NCBI RefSeq assembly: GCF_016917755.1
Contig: NZ_CP070326.1
Coordinates: 8,618,001 to 8,682,000, forward strand
Direction: 5' to 3'
Length of the DNA stretch: 64,000 bases
DNA from: Streptomyces noursei
Lineage (GTDB): Bacteria > Actinomycetota > Actinomycetes > Streptomycetales > Streptomycetaceae
A program made the position numbers and the translations under genes. Under the pieces are notes generated by a model. The model did no database searches. It saw nothing but the letters and a program-made list of their open reading frames with translations, and was not told the DNA's origin. Below are positions 52,485 to 60,652 of the stretch, in pieces (within the stretch, counting starts at the first letter, position 1; the number at the start of each line of letters is the position of its first letter).

Positions 52485-53141
52485 TCAGGCGTGGATGGCG
52501 GCCAGGGCGATCAGGTCGCTGTGGGCCACCCCGGGGCTGGCATCGGTGGGTGGGGTGGGGATGAGGCGGTCGTCGGCGGGGTGGGCATGCGCGACGATGA
52601 CGTGCTGGAGGTACCGGAAGCCGGCGGTGCGGGCGCAGGCGATGAGGGAGCCGAGCGGGTCGGTGAGAATGCCCTCGTCTCGGCGCTGACGAGTGGCCAG
52701 CAGGAGCAGGCCGTCGGCGGGCAGGAGGCGGTGGGCGCGGTGGAAGAACCCGGGCCAGCCGTCCTCCATCCCGCCAGGCATCTCCCTTACACCGCCGCAT
52801 ACCGGAACGTTGGTGGGGTCCGGGAGAACGTCGGGGTGGAGTTCGGCCAGCAGCAGCGACAGTCTGCTGGGGGCGCCGTCGGTGTAGGTGAGGACGGGGA
52901 TACGGGCGTCCATACCCGACTCGGTGTCCCGTACGGAGATCTTCAGCAGGGGCGCGGGCCGTTGATCGGCCCGGGTGGTGAACACGGTCCGGACTCGCTC
53001 GATGGCCCAGTCGGGGAGGACGGTGCCGGGGGTGGGGGCGGCCTGTGGTTCGTCGGGGGCGGGGAGCCAGATGGTGGTCGGCAAGGGGCGGGGGGCGCGA
53101 GGCCGGGTGGTGTGCGGGGTGCGGGGCGAAGTGGTGCGCAT
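52485..53141 (-). CDS. Methyltransferase-like protein, partner of the DNA methyltransferase
   Basis: A 218-aa protein. The N-terminus (1-60) is Pro/Arg-rich. The later part (FFHRAHRLLPADGLLLLATR, LIACARTAGFRYLQHVIVAH) looks like the second half of a Rossmann methyltransferase fold, but the SAM-binding glycine motif and a catalytic SPPY/NPPY are not evident. It may be a specificity or structural partner of the next gene. The ATG at 53141 has only a weak ribosome-binding site; other starts are possible. Confidence 0.65.
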   Translation of the reverse strand: MRTTSPRTPHTTRPRAPRPLPTTIWLPAPDEPQAAPTPGTVLPDWAIERVRTVFTTRADQRPAPLLKISVRDTESGMDARIPVLTYTDGAPSRLSLLLAELHPDVLPDPTNVPVCGGVREMPGGMEDGWPGFFHRAHRLLPADGLLLLATRQRRDEGILTDPLGSLIACARTAGFRYLQHVIVAHAHPADDRLIPTPPTDASPGVAHSDLIALAAIHA

Positions 53142-53328
53142 CGGTGAGTGGCACCCGGGAAGTGGGATCGAATCCGTCTGGTGCTGACATGAAGTAAAGA
53201 GAAACGACCGGCCGGAATTGTCATCCACGGCAGGAACGTTCGATTCACTGCTGCGGCAGCAGGCTGCCCGTGCCGTCATGGACCCGACCCGTTCATCTGG
53301 TGGCATTTGCCCAGTTCAGATGCGCAAC

Positions 53329-53367
53329 GAGCCAGTGCCGAGCCATCGGCGAGCCAGTGCCGAGCCA
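53329..53367 (+). repeat. Phased 11-bp repeat array, left copy
   Basis: GAGCCA recurs four times at exactly 11-bp spacing (unit GAGCCAGTGCC; the second unit differs after GAGCCA), so the units lie on nearly the same face of the helix. An AT-rich tract (GAAAAATTTTCTTTGTTCGG) follows 37 bp later. The same layout recurs at 54021. It lies about 190 bp upstream of the methyltransferase-like gene. Confidence 0.85.
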
Positions 53368-53461
53368 CCCCTCCAGCCACCCGACAGCCGGGTTGGGACA
53401 GCACGAAAAATTTTCTTTGTTCGGTATCAAATGGCGCAACGGCAATTATCCCGCTTCCTCT

Positions 53462-53783
53462 TCAGGTGTAGCTGGCGTCCATGCGCCAGCCGCGTCGTCC
53501 GGGGCGTCTGAGTGCGGGAAGCGGATGGGGAAGGTGTGTCCCGATCGGCGCGTGGTATCCACCAGCTCGGGCTGACGAGTTGGTCGAAGGCTCCGTGCAG
53601 GCGCTCGGTGGTGGCCGCCCGCTGGAACGGCTCGGCCGCGTAGCCTCCGAGCCTGAGGGCTGAGGACTCGGTTGAGTGGTCGGGTCGTCCGGGTTGAGCC
53701 GGGTCTCGTGCCACAGGAACGCCCCAGCATTCCTCCGCCAGCGAACGCGGGGACGCTGCACGAAGACGGACGAAGCCGTCCAT
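53462..53783 (-). pseudogene. Phytanoyl-CoA dioxygenase-type remnant, multiple frameshifts
   Basis: Joined over several frames the segment reads MDGFVRL...SPRSLAEEC, FLWHETRLNPDDPTT, RLGGYAAEPFQRAATTERLH, FPIRFPHSDAPDD and GWRMDASYT. This is the order of the N-terminal half of PhyH-family Fe(II)/2-oxoglutarate dioxygenases. At least four frameshifts occur, the C-terminal half is gone, and the expected metal-ligand His before MD is Arg. It sits between the two 11-bp repeat arrays. Confidence 0.65.
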
Positions 53784-54020
53784 GAACTGAACTGCTGTCA
53801 GCACACCCCACGCAGCCGATTCCCGTCGTGCCCGCAGAGGACCACCCACGGAGTCTCCACGGGGACGTCGGCCGCGGCTGATGACGGCGATCCGCTGCCG
53901 TCAGCGCATCGGGCCAACGTGCCGTGGCGGGATTCCTGGCTTCCTCTCGGAGTGGCACCCTCAAGCGCCAGCTACGGCTCGTCCCTGGCCCGTTCAAGTA
54001 TTCCGAGGCTGTGGCGCAGC

Positions 54021-54048
54021 GAGCCAGTGGTGAGCCAGTGCCGGGCCA
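54021..54048 (+). repeat. Phased 11-bp repeat array, right copy
   Basis: Three units at 11-bp spacing (GAGCCAGTGGT, GAGCCAGTGCC, GGGCCA). As in the left array an AT-rich tract follows after about 40 bp (GAAATTTCTTTTTGTTCG, near 54088), then TGGCG. It lies about 240 bp upstream of the sigma-like gene, which makes it a good operator candidate for that promoter. Confidence 0.82.
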
Positions 54049-54289
54049 TAGCGCGGGGGGTGCAGGGGTTCGGCTGGTACGGCTTGGAAATTTCTTTTTG
54101 TTCGATTCCGGGTGGCGAAGGTGCAGGCGCGGTGCTGGTCATCGGGGCGGGCTAGCTGCGGGGTATCGCACAGCCCGGACCATTGGTCCGGGTGTCGCGC
54201 GGGGGTGGCGCGCGGGTGGTCCGTTGGCGGCACGGGGTGGTGACAGGGGTGGCGGCAGATGTTGTCCGCCACTCCCACCAGGAGCTCAG

Positions 54290-55111
54290 ATGCACCACCT
54301 CTCCCGTCCCTCCCGTCGCCACTCCGCTTGCCCTCGTCCTGGCGGCCTTTCGCCGCTTCAGACGCTGGAGGGGTCCTTCCTTGCCCTCGCCACGGCGGCC
54401 GAGCCGCTGATGCTGCCCGCGCACCTGGTCTGCGAGGAGCCGGAGCAGTCCGTGCTGCCCGTCGACCAGGTCCGCACTCGCCTTGCCCACCCCGGTACGC
54501 CGAAGGTGCTGCATGAGCGGGCCTGGCGTGAAGTGGTCCGCCGCGCCCGACAGCTCGGTGCGCCGTGGGACACGGTGGCCCTGGGCATGACCGTGCCGGT
54601 GTTGCACCGGATGCTGGCCCGCCTGGGGCGCTGTGATCACCTGGAGCGTGCAGAGCTGGAGCAGGAGGCGCTCGCTGCGGTGACCACCGCCCTGTACGCC
54701 GTGGACGCCGATGGCTCTGGTGTGGGGTGGGCGTTGTTCGCTGCGGCCGACCGGGCGGTGCATCGCCTGGAGTACGCCGCACGCCGCCGCGCCCAGCGGG
54801 AAACCGGGCCGGAGGAGGCCAGCGCAAGCCGCCTTGGCCAAGGTGGTGACCCGGCCGCATCACCAGCCCTCGCGAGTGAAGCCGGAAGTGGTGAGGCGGA
54901 GGACGAGTACACGGTGCTTGCCCTCGCAGTCAGGGCCCGTGCGGTGACCATCGCCGAGGCGCAGCTGATCGCCCGTACGCGTCTGGAGGGTGAGCCGATG
55001 CAACGCCTCGCCGCTGAGCGAGAGGTGAGTTGCCGTCAGCTCTACCGTCACCGCGCCGCGGCCGAGCAGCATCTGGCCGCGTATCTGCGCCACCAGTCGC
55101 GCGAGCGGTGA
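54290..55111 (+). CDS. Sigma-70-region-4-like regulator of the element
   Basis: A 273-aa soluble protein from ATG 54290 (GGAG before it). The middle has sigma-region-2-like helices (HLERAELEQEALAAVTTALY, FAAADRAVHRLEYAARRRAQ). The C-terminus has a helix-turn-helix like sigma region 4 (TIAEAQLIARTRLEGEPMQR then LAAEREVSCRQLYRHRAAAE). A disordered Ala/Gly/Glu segment separates them. It probably controls the T4SS operon that follows 346 bp later. Whether it binds core polymerase is unknown. Confidence 0.7.
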   Translation: MHHLSRPSRRHSACPRPGGLSPLQTLEGSFLALATAAEPLMLPAHLVCEEPEQSVLPVDQVRTRLAHPGTPKVLHERAWREVVRRARQLGAPWDTVALGMTVPVLHRMLARLGRCDHLERAELEQEALAAVTTALYAVDADGSGVGWALFAAADRAVHRLEYAARRRAQRETGPEEASASRLGQGGDPAASPALASEAGSGEAEDEYTVLALAVRARAVTIAEAQLIARTRLEGEPMQRLAAEREVSCRQLYRHRAAAEQHLAAYLRHQSRER

Positions 55112-55266
55112 CTGTCGGCTGTTCGGAGACTTTTCCAGCGGCGGATGTCAATTTCGCTGCCCTGAGTCTCTTTTACAAGTGAGCGTCACCGTCGGATCCG
55201 CGCCATGGATGTGGCGGTGGCACTCAGCCAGGCACCGTCACGGTTGCTGACGGGGTCTGTTGCCGC

Positions 55267-55370
55267 CGGTGGGGTGAGCACGTCCGTCTCGTGCTGACAC
55301 CCGAGCCCCGTTCCCGCCGCTCCTTGAAGGAGGACGGCCCCGGACAGCGGGATCTGTGCTCACCCCACCG
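55267..55370. promoter_or_regulatory. Long inverted repeat before the T4SS operon
   Basis: CGGTGGGGTGAGCAC (55267-55281) is the exact reverse complement of the bases at 55356-55370. The 74-bp middle contains a small hairpin (CTCCTT-G-AAGGAG, 55320-55332). It lies in the 346-bp gap (55112-55457) before the first secretion gene. Candidates are an origin of transfer, an operator pair bridged by a regulator, or a terminator/attenuator. Confidence 0.6.
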
Positions 55371-55457
55371 CACAGCACCGTACACGGCGGTATGACCTGC
55401 GCCGCCGACCTGTCTCGCGCTTTTCCGTTTCCCCAGCTGCCGTTGGAGGCGTCCGTG

Positions 55458-55838
55458 ATGTTCGCAACGATCCGCCGGCCGTGCCGACGCCTGCTGCGCC
55501 ACGGGGGCCGCTGGGCGGCCCGGTTCGGCTTCACCACCGCAGTCGCGCTCGTCGTGCTGTTGGTGGATGGGTCGCAGGGGTGGGCGGTCGCGACCATCCC
55601 GACTGTGATCAACAATCTGCGGAACTGGATCACCGGCATCCTCGCCGGGCTCGCCACCCTGTTCCTCACCTTCGGCGGGCTGCGCTACCTGGCGGCAGGG
55701 GGTGATCCGGGCGAAGTCGAAGCCGCCAAGCGGGCCTTGAAGGCCGCCGCCATCGGCTACGCCCTGGCGGTCCTGGCCCCGGCCCTGGTGACCGTGCTGC
55801 AGGGCATCGTCGGTGCGGGCGGCGGAGGCGGGCAGTGA
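55458..55838 (+). CDS. T4SS pilin-like protein (VirB2/TrbC type)
   Basis: A 126-aa protein with a long basic N-terminus, a first hydrophobic helix that could be a signal (FGFTTAVALVVLLVDG), and two further helices (TGILAGLATLFLTFGGLRYL and AAAIGYALAVLAPALVTVLQ) separated by the loop GGDPGEVEAAKRAL, the usual T4SS pilin layout. GGAGG precedes ATG 55458. The stop overlaps the next gene. It is the first gene of the secretion operon. Confidence 0.82.
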   Translation: MFATIRRPCRRLLRHGGRWAARFGFTTAVALVVLLVDGSQGWAVATIPTVINNLRNWITGILAGLATLFLTFGGLRYLAAGGDPGEVEAAKRALKAAAIGYALAVLAPALVTVLQGIVGAGGGGGQ

Positions 55839-57838
55839 CCCACCGCAGACGCTACCTCCCCTCGCTGCCCATGTTCTTCGGCCTCGTTCTCCTCGCCCTG
55901 GGCCCGTTGTCTGCTCAGCCGGCCTTCGCCCAAGCGGCGCCTGAAGCGATTGCCGTGCCTTGGGCGCCGGCAACTCCCGATCCACCCCAACCTGAACCTC
56001 AACCTGCACCCGGCCCCGCTGCCACTCCGCATCCCAAGCAGCCCTCATCGCCCCCGCCCGCTCCAAAACCAGGGCCGACTCCGGCCCCGGGGCGCCCGTC
56101 CTCGCAGCCTTCGCGGCCGCCGTCCCCTGGGCCGGCTCCGGGGCCTACGCCTCCGGCCTGTGAGGCCATGGGCAAGGAGTGCGTCAAGGACACCTCCTCC
56201 GGCTGGGACGCACTGACCGACATCCCCGGCCTGATCGTGAACGCGATCACCTCGTTCCTCGGCACGCTGATCGAGCAGGTCATGAAGCCGCTCCGCGAGT
56301 TCCTCGCCGACACCCTGCTGGCCACCCCCGACGTCACCCAGCACGCCGACATCAAACGGTTGTGGACCGCCATGCTGGGGATCACCGCCGGGATCTACGT
56401 ACTGTTCGTGACCGCGGGCGGCATCACCGTCATGGGCTACGAGACCGTCCAGTCCCGCTATGCCCTCAAACAGATCCTGCCGCGGCTGCTGGTGGGGATG
56501 GTTGCGGCCACCACCTCGTTGACCGTGATGGGGAAGGCGATCGGCCTGGCCAACGCGCTCGCCCACGCGATCATGGCTACCGATCTGGCCGATGCTGGGC
56601 AGGGCATGGTCGAACGGGTCCTGCCGTTCGCGCTCTTCGGTGCGGCCGGGCTGAAGTTGTACCTGATCTTGCTGGCGATCGCGGTGGTCGCGCTGGTGCT
56701 GGCCGTGTCGATCGGTTTCATGGTGCGGGTCGCGGTGATGGCCCTGCTGGCCGTGGGCGCGCCGCTGGCCTTGGCGTGTCATGCGCATCCGGTGACCGAT
56801 CCGGTGGCTCGGTTGTGGTGGCGGGCGTTGGCCGGCTGCTTGGTCATTCAGGTCGCGCAGTCGGTGACGTTCGTCCTTGCCCTCAAGCTGTTCTTCGCGC
56901 CCGGGGCGTCGACGTTGGGGATTCCGAAGTCCGATCAGTTGGGCACGTTGCTGGCCGGGCTGGGCTTGTTCTGGGTGCTGTTCAAGATTCCGGGCTGGAC
57001 GCTGCAGGTCGTGCTGCGGGGGACGCCGGTTCACCAGCCGCATGCGCCGGCTGGGGTGCGGGTGCTCAAGCACCTGGCGATGTACCGGCTCATGGACCAC
57101 TACCTCCCCGCCACGCGCCTGCTGCGACGTCGCCCCGGAGGCACAGGGGGCAGTGGGGGAACCGGGTTCCGGCCAGGGCGTGGCGGTCCGGGAGGCAGCG
57201 GTGGGCGCGGCGGTGGAGGAGGCAGTCGCCCCTCTCGTCCTGGCCCGGGACGTGGCGGAGGAGGCGTGCGGGGCCGCGGCCAGGCACCTCTAGCCCCAGG
57301 CCGCGCCGCTGTCAGATCGTCTACCGCGAGGTCCGGTGGGCCTGTTGACGGCCGGGCCGGGCCTGATGCCCCTGCGGCGGAGGGAGCCCGTCGGGCAGGC
57401 CCCACCGGGCGGATGGGCACCGCGCCCGCCGCCATCGGTTCCCTCAGCCCCATGACCAGGGTGCCAGCCGGTCAGGCGTCCCGGCGTCGCAGCCCAAGCA
57501 CCACCACCATCGCCACCGCTCCCGGCTCAAGAGGCCCCCGCGCCCTGCCCCACGCCGTCCCGGTTCGTCGGCAACGCCAACTCACCTTTCCCATCCCTGC
57601 CGAACGCGTCCCGACACGGCCGTCCCGGCCCGCCCAGATGGGGCTGCCGAGCAGAGCCCAGCGCACTCCCACCTCTCCGCCGGCCTCCCGCCCCCGGCTC
57701 CCCACGCCGCCGACCATCAGCTCGGCTTTGCCGCCGCGGACCCGGCAGCTGGCTCTCCCCGTCCCCGCCGAACGCGTCCGCCTGCGCCCACCGCGCCCCA
57801 TGCAACTACGCCTGCCCCTCGAACCACCTCGGAGGTAA
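55835..57838 (+). CDS. VirB6/TrbL-like T4SS membrane channel protein with disordered tail
   Basis: A 667-aa protein starting at GTG, overlapping the pilin stop. A signal-like helix (1-33) is followed by a Pro-rich spacer (35-108) and about six to seven membrane helices (about 130-400, including GITAGIYVLFVTAGGITVMG and FMVRVAVMALLAVGAPLALA). A very basic Gly/Arg/Pro-rich tail runs from about 425 to 667. The tail has a repeated block: LTFPIPAERVPTRPSRPAQM and LALPVPAERVRLRPPRPMQL. VirB6-like proteins form the inner-membrane channel; the tail may bind DNA or ATPases. Confidence 0.82.
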   Translation: MTHRRRYLPSLPMFFGLVLLALGPLSAQPAFAQAAPEAIAVPWAPATPDPPQPEPQPAPGPAATPHPKQPSSPPPAPKPGPTPAPGRPSSQPSRPPSPGPAPGPTPPACEAMGKECVKDTSSGWDALTDIPGLIVNAITSFLGTLIEQVMKPLREFLADTLLATPDVTQHADIKRLWTAMLGITAGIYVLFVTAGGITVMGYETVQSRYALKQILPRLLVGMVAATTSLTVMGKAIGLANALAHAIMATDLADAGQGMVERVLPFALFGAAGLKLYLILLAIAVVALVLAVSIGFMVRVAVMALLAVGAPLALACHAHPVTDPVARLWWRALAGCLVIQVAQSVTFVLALKLFFAPGASTLGIPKSDQLGTLLAGLGLFWVLFKIPGWTLQVVLRGTPVHQPHAPAGVRVLKHLAMYRLMDHYLPATRLLRRRPGGTGGSGGTGFRPGRGGPGGSGGRGGGGGSRPSRPGPGRGGGGVRGRGQAPLAPGRAAVRSSTARSGGPVDGRAGPDAPAAEGARRAGPTGRMGTAPAAIGSLSPMTRVPAGQASRRRSPSTTTIATAPGSRGPRALPHAVPVRRQRQLTFPIPAERVPTRPSRPAQMGLPSRAQRTPTSPPASRPRLPTPPTISSALPPRTRQLALPVPAERVRLRPPRPMQLRLPLEPPRR

Positions 57839-57842
57839 TCCC

Positions 57843-58790
57843 ATGGCAGGACCCGACGACCCGACGGCTGCGCCGTATGCCACGCGGATCCCCGCTGACA
57901 TCTCCCGCCCGGACCGGATCCTGGGCCCCTTCACCGCCCGACAGTCCGCGATCCTCACCGTCACGGCGGTGGTGTTGTACGGCGGCTGGTGGGCCACCCG
58001 CCCTCTCATCACCCCACTTGCCTACGCGGCTCTGGTGATTCCGATCGCCGGGGCGGCGGCCACTCTCGCCCTCGGCCGACGGGAGGGCATCGGCCTCGAC
58101 CGCTTCCTCGTCGCTGCCGCCCAGCACGCCCGTACGCCCAAACGCCGTGTGCACGCTCCGGAAGGCGTTCCACCACTCCCAGGCGTCGTTCCCAGCCGCT
58201 GGCTGCAGAGCGCGGGACCGCCTCCCACCGCGATGCGCATGCCCTGCGACGGTGTCACCACAGGTGGAGTGCTCGATTTGGGAGACGAAGGCAAGGCAGC
58301 CGTCGCGGAGTGCTCAACGGTCAACTTCGAGTTGCGTTCGGCATCCGAGCAGCAGGGTCTGAGCGCGGCGTTCGCCCGGTGGCTCAACTCTCTGACCGGC
58401 CCGACGCAACTGCTGGTGCGCTGCCACCAGTTTGACCTCTCCCCAGCCATCGAGCGCCTGCAGCATCATGCCGCCGCGCTGCCGCACCCGGCGCTGGAAC
58501 GAGCCGCCCGCGACCACGCCGACTTCCTCGCCGACCTCTCATTGAACCGAGACCTCCTGGGCCGGCAGATCCTGCTCGTCGCCCGCGAAGACCCTGCGGC
58601 GCACGAGGTGCGGCGCAGCGGAGGTGAGGGGCGGGCTCGGCAGCGCCTGGAGGAGGCCGCCCGCGCCCTCGCGCCAGCGGAGATCACTGTCACGCCCCTG
58701 GACAGCCGGCGGACCACCGACCTGGTGAGCGCGGCCTGCAACCCCGACACCCCCGCACCACCCGATGGCCGACCGGAAGGTGACCTGTGA
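57843..58790 (+). CDS. PrgI-type T4SS protein
   Basis: A 315-aa protein. The N-terminus has the PrgI pattern (ATRIPADISRPDRILGPFTA then RQSAILTVTAVVLYGG) with two membrane helices in residues 35-85. A soluble region follows (95-315) that resembles the N-terminal part of VirB4/TraC-like proteins. PrgI proteins of Gram-positive T4SS match VirB3 and lie before VirB4, as here. Its stop overlaps the VirB4 start. Confidence 0.8.
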   Translation: MAGPDDPTAAPYATRIPADISRPDRILGPFTARQSAILTVTAVVLYGGWWATRPLITPLAYAALVIPIAGAAATLALGRREGIGLDRFLVAAAQHARTPKRRVHAPEGVPPLPGVVPSRWLQSAGPPPTAMRMPCDGVTTGGVLDLGDEGKAAVAECSTVNFELRSASEQQGLSAAFARWLNSLTGPTQLLVRCHQFDLSPAIERLQHHAAALPHPALERAARDHADFLADLSLNRDLLGRQILLVAREDPAAHEVRRSGGEGRARQRLEEAARALAPAEITVTPLDSRRTTDLVSAACNPDTPAPPDGRPEGDL

Positions 58791-60652
58791 TGCCACGACT
58801 TCTCCCGAGCCGACGTCGTCCCCACGCTTCAGCCCCGGTGACTGACGTCGGGTCGCTGCTGGACGTGGCCGGCCCCGAGTCCCTTGAGGTCCACGCCCGA
58901 GCCCTCGCCATCGGTGCCCACCTGGCTACCACGCTGGTCGTCACCGGCTACCCGGCCGAGGTCACCCCCGGCTGGCTCGCCCCGCTTCTGAACTTCCCCG
59001 GCCACCTCGACATCGCCCTACACATCGAGCCCGTCCCCAACCCGGTGGCCGCAGCCGGACTGAAGAAGCAGCGCGCCCGCCTCGAATCCGGCCGCCGCAC
59101 CGGCTTCTCCAAGGGACACCTGGACGACCCCGAGGTCGAGGCTGCAGCCGCGGACGCCGCGGAGCTGGCCTACCGCATCGCCCGCGGCGAAGGGAAACTC
59201 TTCCACCTCGCCCTCTACCTCACCGTCCACGCCCCGGATGAAGAAACCCTCGCCGATCAGGCCGCCGCTGTTCGAGCCATCGCCGAGTCCCTGCTGATGA
59301 CGGTGGCGCCGACCACCTACCGGGCGCTGCCCGGCTGGCTGGCCACCCTCCCGCTCGGCCTCGACACCCTCAAGATCCGCCGGACGTTCGACACCGCCGC
59401 CCTGGCCGCGTGCTTCCCCCTCACCAGCCCCGACCTCCCTCTCCCCACCAGCGCGGAGGGCGGAGAGTCAGGGGTGTTGTACGGCCTGAACGTGGTCTCC
59501 GGCGCGCCGGTGCTGTGGGACCGCTTCGCGCAGGAGAACTTCAACTCCATCACTCTGGCCCGCTCCGGCGCCGGCAAGTCCTATCTGACCAAACTGGAGT
59601 TGCTGCGGCTGCTGTTCACCGGCGTCACCGCGTCGGTGATTGACCCGGAGGACGAGTACGTCCGCCTCGCCGAAACCGTCGGCGGACGCGTGGTCGCCCT
59701 CGGCGCCGACGGCGTACGTCTCAACCCCTTCGACCTCCCACCATCCACACCCGATGGCGAAGATGTCCTGACGCGGCGGGTGCTGTTCCTGCATACCTTC
59801 CTCGCCGCCCTGCTGAGCACCGACCTGTCCGCTGCCGAGAAGGCGGTGCTGGACAAGGCAATCCTTGCCGCATATACGAGCACCGGGATCACCGCGGACC
59901 CGCGCACCTGGCAGCGCACCCCGCCCACGCTCGCCGACCTGGCAACCACCCTGGCCGAGGTCGACACCGACACCGCAACCGCTCTCGCTGACCGGCTGAC
60001 CCCGTACACCACCGGCTCGCACGCCCAGCTGTTCAACGGCCCCAGCACCGTCTCCACTACCGGGCACCTCATCGTCTTCGCCCTGCGCCGACTCCCGGAC
60101 GAGGTCAAGACCCCGGCGATGCTGCTGGCCTTGGACGCCATCTGGCGGCAGGTCACCTCCCGCCCGGGCGCCGGCCGCCACCTGGTCGTGGTGGACGAGG
60201 CATGGCTGCTCATGCGCGACGAGGCCGGCGCCCGCTTCCTGTTCCGCATGGCCAAGGCCGCCCGCAAGTACTGGACGGGCCTGGCGGTGGTCACCCAGGA
60301 TGCCGACGACGTCCTCGCCTCCCCGCTGGGCCGCGCCATCGTCTCCAACGCCGCCACCCAGACCCTGCTCCGCCAAGCCCCACAAGCCATCGAGGTGATC
60401 AGCGAGAACTTCCATCTCTGCCACGGCGAGCGGGAGTTCCTCCTCTCAGCCGGCCGTGGCGAAGCCCTGCTCCTGACCGGCGACCGGCGCCACAAGGTTG
60501 CCCTGATCAGCGTCGCGGCTCCCGGCGAACACGAGGTGATCACCACTGACCCTGGCGATCTCGCCGCCCAGAACCACGATGACGCTCCCCAGGCCAATGG
60601 CTGCTTCAACGATGAGACGCTTGGCAGCGAGGGCGGGGAGTGGGCCCCGTGA
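58787..60652 (+). CDS. VirB4-type T4SS ATPase
   Basis: A 621-aa ATPase that powers substrate and pilin movement in conjugation. The start is GTG 58787 or the ATG directly after it. An N-terminal domain (1-240) precedes the motor domain. Walker A is ARSGAGKSYL (Lys about 264), followed by SVIDPEDEYVRLAE; Walker B is HLVVVDEAWLLM. VVTQDADDVLASPLGRAIVS then NAATQTLLRQ is the usual VirB4 end region. It overlaps its neighbours on both sides. Confidence 0.93.
   Translation: MMPRLLPSRRRPHASAPVTDVGSLLDVAGPESLEVHARALAIGAHLATTLVVTGYPAEVTPGWLAPLLNFPGHLDIALHIEPVPNPVAAAGLKKQRARLESGRRTGFSKGHLDDPEVEAAAADAAELAYRIARGEGKLFHLALYLTVHAPDEETLADQAAAVRAIAESLLMTVAPTTYRALPGWLATLPLGLDTLKIRRTFDTAALAACFPLTSPDLPLPTSAEGGESGVLYGLNVVSGAPVLWDRFAQENFNSITLARSGAGKSYLTKLELLRLLFTGVTASVIDPEDEYVRLAETVGGRVVALGADGVRLNPFDLPPSTPDGEDVLTRRVLFLHTFLAALLSTDLSAAEKAVLDKAILAAYTSTGITADPRTWQRTPPTLADLATTLAEVDTDTATALADRLTPYTTGSHAQLFNGPSTVSTTGHLIVFALRRLPDEVKTPAMLLALDAIWRQVTSRPGAGRHLVVVDEAWLLMRDEAGARFLFRMAKAARKYWTGLAVVTQDADDVLASPLGRAIVSNAATQTLLRQAPQAIEVISENFHLCHGEREFLLSAGRGEALLLTGDRRHKVALISVAAPGEHEVITTDPGDLAAQNHDDAPQANGCFNDETLGSEGGEWAP

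Noticed and set aside
53850..54289. Open frames on both strands between the dioxygenase remnant and the sigma-like gene
   Set aside because: No domain, poor codon bias, and the plus-strand frame is only an upstream extension of the sigma-like gene, which has a good start at 54290.
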